This document shows, piece by piece, positions 21,993 through 24,154 of a stretch of 24,154 nucleotides of DNA. Under the pieces are notes generated by a model. The model saw only the letters and a program-made list of their open reading frames with translations. It was not told the origin of the DNA and did not search any database. The stretch comes from Candidatus Anoxychlamydiales bacterium (lineage in GTDB: Bacteria; Chlamydiota; Chlamydiia; Chlamydiales; SM23-39), in NCBI GenBank assembly GCA_011064865.1, contig JAAKFX010000008.1, forward strand, positions 1 to 24,154, given 5' to 3'. The position numbers were made by a program, and so were the translations under genes. Numbering within the stretch: the stretch's first letter is position 1; each line of letters starts with the position of its first letter.

Positions 21993-22033
21993 AAAAAATA
22001 TTATTACATAGATAAAAAATATATAGGAGAAGC

Positions 22034-23125
22034 ATGAAAAAATTAATATATATTGTTACTATTTTGTGTATAGGATTTATAAAAGTATATTCTAATGATA
22101 ATTCACAAAGTAATTATGCAGACTATAATCAAAACAATTTTGCCTATAATTTTTTGCCAAAAATGCTAAATAATCGCTCATATAATTTTTATGCTTTTGG
22201 TGAGTTTTTATATATGCAAGCATCACAAGATGGATTAGAATATGCTTTATTAAATAGTTCTTTGGATCCTGGTGTTATTAATCCTATATTTCCTATTATT
22301 CCAGGAAAAAGAATTGGCTTTGATGATGATTGGAGCTATGAGCCAGGAGTAAAAATAGGGCTTGGCTACATAGACAAGGATCTATGGAATGCCAATCTTT
22401 ATTATACTTATGTTGATATAGATTCATCTAGCTCGATTAATTTTACAAATTTTGGAATCTTATACCCTATATGGTTTCCGCCGAGTGATGCTAATAGCCT
22501 AAGATCTTCAAAAGACATGAAAGCTAAATGGTCAGGTTCTGTAAATTCTCTAGATTTTAAAATTGGAAAAAAAATCTATCTTAGTAAAAAAGTTCTTTTT
22601 GAGCCAAATATAGGGATAAAAGTAGCTCGCATAAAACAGTTATATCAATTTTCGATGTTTGCGAAATGGAGTATTGCATTGCCTTTTAGAGAAGCGAAAT
22701 TTGATGGCAATATTACATTTAAAGGAGCCGGAATAAGAGCTGGAATAGATTCTGAATATCACTTTTTAAAACATCTATATTTATTCGGAAATTTGACAGG
22801 TTCTATTCTGCATTCGAAATTCAATTTATTCCAAAAATATAATGGTTTCTTAACAAATACCCAAACGCCTCATACTGTCGAACAAACAGACAAAATTTTT
22901 ACTAACATTCCATGTGTTGAAGTTTTAGCAGGTATTGCTGGCAATTATTCTTATAAAGAGTCATTTCAAGTAGAGCTAAAAATAGGATATGAAATGCAAA
23001 CATGGTTTAGACAAAATCAGTTTGTTAGATATTTTAATGGGGAGATACCGACCGGGACATCTGATATTCTTGGAGATGATTTAACTATTAATGGCCTTAG
23101 CATAAGACTTGGGACTCAATTTTAA
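22034..23125 (+). CDS. Lpg1974-family outer membrane protein, type B2
   Basis: 363 aa, paralog of B1. Signal peptide about 1-20 (LIYIVTILCIGFIKVYS), Cys-free mature N terminus (NNFAYNFLPKMLNNRSYNFY), signature FGEFLYMQASQDGLEYAL, then YEPGVKIGLGYIDKDLWNAN and C-terminal RLGTQF. TWFRQNQF is present. Length differences from B1 fall in the loop after the signature (SSLDPGVINPIFPI) and near the C terminus. AGGAG four bases before the ATG. Same operon as A2 and C2. Confidence 0.88.
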   Translation: MKKLIYIVTILCIGFIKVYSNDNSQSNYADYNQNNFAYNFLPKMLNNRSYNFYAFGEFLYMQASQDGLEYALLNSSLDPGVINPIFPIIPGKRIGFDDDWSYEPGVKIGLGYIDKDLWNANLYYTYVDIDSSSSINFTNFGILYPIWFPPSDANSLRSSKDMKAKWSGSVNSLDFKIGKKIYLSKKVLFEPNIGIKVARIKQLYQFSMFAKWSIALPFREAKFDGNITFKGAGIRAGIDSEYHFLKHLYLFGNLTGSILHSKFNLFQKYNGFLTNTQTPHTVEQTDKIFTNIPCVEVLAGIAGNYSYKESFQVELKIGYEMQTWFRQNQFVRYFNGEIPTGTSDILGDDLTINGLSIRLGTQF

Positions 23126-23149
23126 ACAAATAATAATTTGGAGAAAAAA

Positions 23150-24154
23150 ATGAAATATTTTTTAATGATTTTTTCCCTAATAGCGCTTCAGTTATTTTCA
23201 AATGAAAGCGAAAATTTCTGTCAAAATAGCATTTCAAATCAAACTCAATGTGAAAAATATGCTTATAACTATATGCCAAAAATGATGTGCGATAGATCTT
23301 TTAATTTATCTGTTTTTAGTGAATTTTTATATATACAAGCTGTAGAAAATGGTTTAGAGTATGGTGTTTTGAATTTAGCTGCAAGTGGTGCTTTTGCTTT
23401 TCCTGTAATTCCTGGAAAAAGAATAGGTTTTTCTGATGATTGGAATTATAAGCCTGGAATAAAAGTTGGTCTTGGTTATCTCGATAAAGATTTTTGGAAT
23501 GCTGAGCTTTATTGGACATATGTGGATATAGATAATAGCTCATCTCTTAGCTTCTCAGGACAAGGATTTATACAGCCTCTGTGGACAGCAGCAAACTTTT
23601 CAGGAACAACTCAAAAAGATATGAGCGCTAAATGGTCCGGTAATTTCAATACTTTGGATTTCAAGATTGGAAAAAATGTAAATTTCGGAAAATATGTTCT
23701 TTTTGAACCGAATATTGGACTTAAAGCTGCATGGATTGATCAAAAATATTTAGTGCGCATGAACGCTCAATGGGGACCAAATGATCCTTTTTTAGAAGGA
23801 TCTTTTGATGGAATTTTAGACTATAAAGCTTTAGGGATCAGAACAGGAATAAACACTGAATTTCATTTTTTAAAATATTTCTATCTTTTTGGGGATACTA
23901 AATTTTCAATTTTGAAAGCAAAATTTGATCTATTTCAAAAATTGATATCTTTTTCTTCATCTGAAGTTGAACAAATTTTTGAACAAAACCAAAAAATCCG
24001 AACAAAAACTCCTGTTTTTGAAAACATTTCGGGTATTGGAAGCGATTTTTCTTTAAAAGATATTGTAACAATTTCTTTAAAAATTGGTTATGAAATTCAA
24101 ATTTGGTTTAGGCAAAATAAATTTGTAAAAATGCTTGATGATGCGGGTATAGGG
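23150..24154 (+). CDS. Lpg1974-family outer membrane protein, type C2, 3' end beyond window
   Basis: 335 codons, open to the window edge; about 20-25 residues and the terminal Phe are missing compared with C1. ATG 23150 with GGAG 7 nt before it. Signal peptide KYFLMIFSLIALQLFS, Cys-bearing N terminus (NFCQNS, TQCEKYAYNYMPKMMCDR). The family signature is altered to FSEFLYIQAVENGLEYGV (Gly to Ser and Met to Ile compared with FGEFLYMQ in the other five). IWFRQNKF is intact. It is colinear with C1 throughout, with loop changes after the signature (ASGAFAFPV) and near SSSEVEQIFEQN. Confidence 0.87.
   Translation, partial: MKYFLMIFSLIALQLFSNESENFCQNSISNQTQCEKYAYNYMPKMMCDRSFNLSVFSEFLYIQAVENGLEYGVLNLAASGAFAFPVIPGKRIGFSDDWNYKPGIKVGLGYLDKDFWNAELYWTYVDIDNSSSLSFSGQGFIQPLWTAANFSGTTQKDMSAKWSGNFNTLDFKIGKNVNFGKYVLFEPNIGLKAAWIDQKYLVRMNAQWGPNDPFLEGSFDGILDYKALGIRTGINTEFHFLKYFYLFGDTKFSILKAKFDLFQKLISFSSSEVEQIFEQNQKIRTKTPVFENISGIGSDFSLKDIVTISLKIGYEIQIWFRQNKFVKMLDDAGIG

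Larger units (their letters stand above)
20898..24154 (+). repeat. Porin cassette copy 2 (A2-B2-C2, cut by window end)
   Basis: Same gene types in the same order as 17402-20681. A1/A2, B1/B2 and C1/C2 are each more alike than A, B and C are to one another, so the three-gene unit existed before it was duplicated. Confidence 0.88.

Noticed and set aside
23316..23543. Minus-strand ORF within C2
   Set aside because: Antisense shadow of the porin-like gene that runs off the window.

Overview
The window looks like chromosomal DNA of a low-G+C (about 30% by eye) member of the Chlamydiota outside the genus Chlamydia. Three things point there. The gene order sigma-54 activator (ctcC/atoC) ... recO ... 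yidD ... pheT ... MORN-repeat lipoprotein follows, as I recall it, the C. trachomatis block around CT468-CT476. There is a large family of Lpg1974-type (Legionella_OMP) porin-like barrels, as in environmental chlamydiae. There are small double-hydrophobic proteins of the inclusion-membrane (Inc) type. I cannot assign a genus.

Layout. 1-632: C-terminal part of a sigma-54-dependent response regulator. 705-1199 (-): SSAT-like N-acetyltransferase. 1423-6229 (-): a compact five-gene operon in which every gene overlaps the next: ribosome hibernation factor hpf, a stand-alone HsdR-N/PD-(D/E)XK domain protein, a DUF115/Maf-like protein, a MORN-repeat protein and a second DUF115/Maf-like protein. 6356-6826 (+): S-adenosylmethionine decarboxylase speD. 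6828-8111 (-): secreted or outer-membrane protein with an HEVFGH motif. 8290-9020 (+): two tandem Inc-like paralogs. 9091-9162 and 10076-10158 (-): tRNA-Arg(UCG) and tRNA-Leu(GAG), flanking recO (9270-9929, +). 10234-11892 (-): M2/M3-like zinc peptidase, overlapping the divergent yidD (11867-12073, +). 12141-15586 (+): pheT and a MORN lipoprotein, then a bidirectional terminator. 15692-16129 (-): small Cys-rich basic exported protein. 16266-16457 (+): 63-aa coiled-coil protein behind a near-consensus sigma-54 promoter. 16509-17318 (+): eight-cysteine protein of unknown function. 17402 to the window end (+): six porin-like barrels arranged as two copies of a three-gene cassette (A-B-C, A-B-C); the last gene runs off the window.

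How the parts may work together. The sigma-54 activator at the left edge and the -24/-12 promoter at 16211-16226 suggest that the RpoN switch, tied in Chlamydia to developmental and envelope remodelling, acts within this locus. The right third is devoted to the outer membrane. It holds the duplicated porin cassettes, a 10-bp poly(C) tract directly upstream of the first cassette that could vary its expression, and a Cys-rich exported protein. SpeD and an SSAT-like acetyltransferase hint at polyamine metabolism, but no spermidine synthase is present. The least explained unit is the hpf-nuclease-like-Maf-MORN-Maf operon, where two glycosyltransferase-like proteins normally linked to flagellin sit in a window with no flagellar genes.
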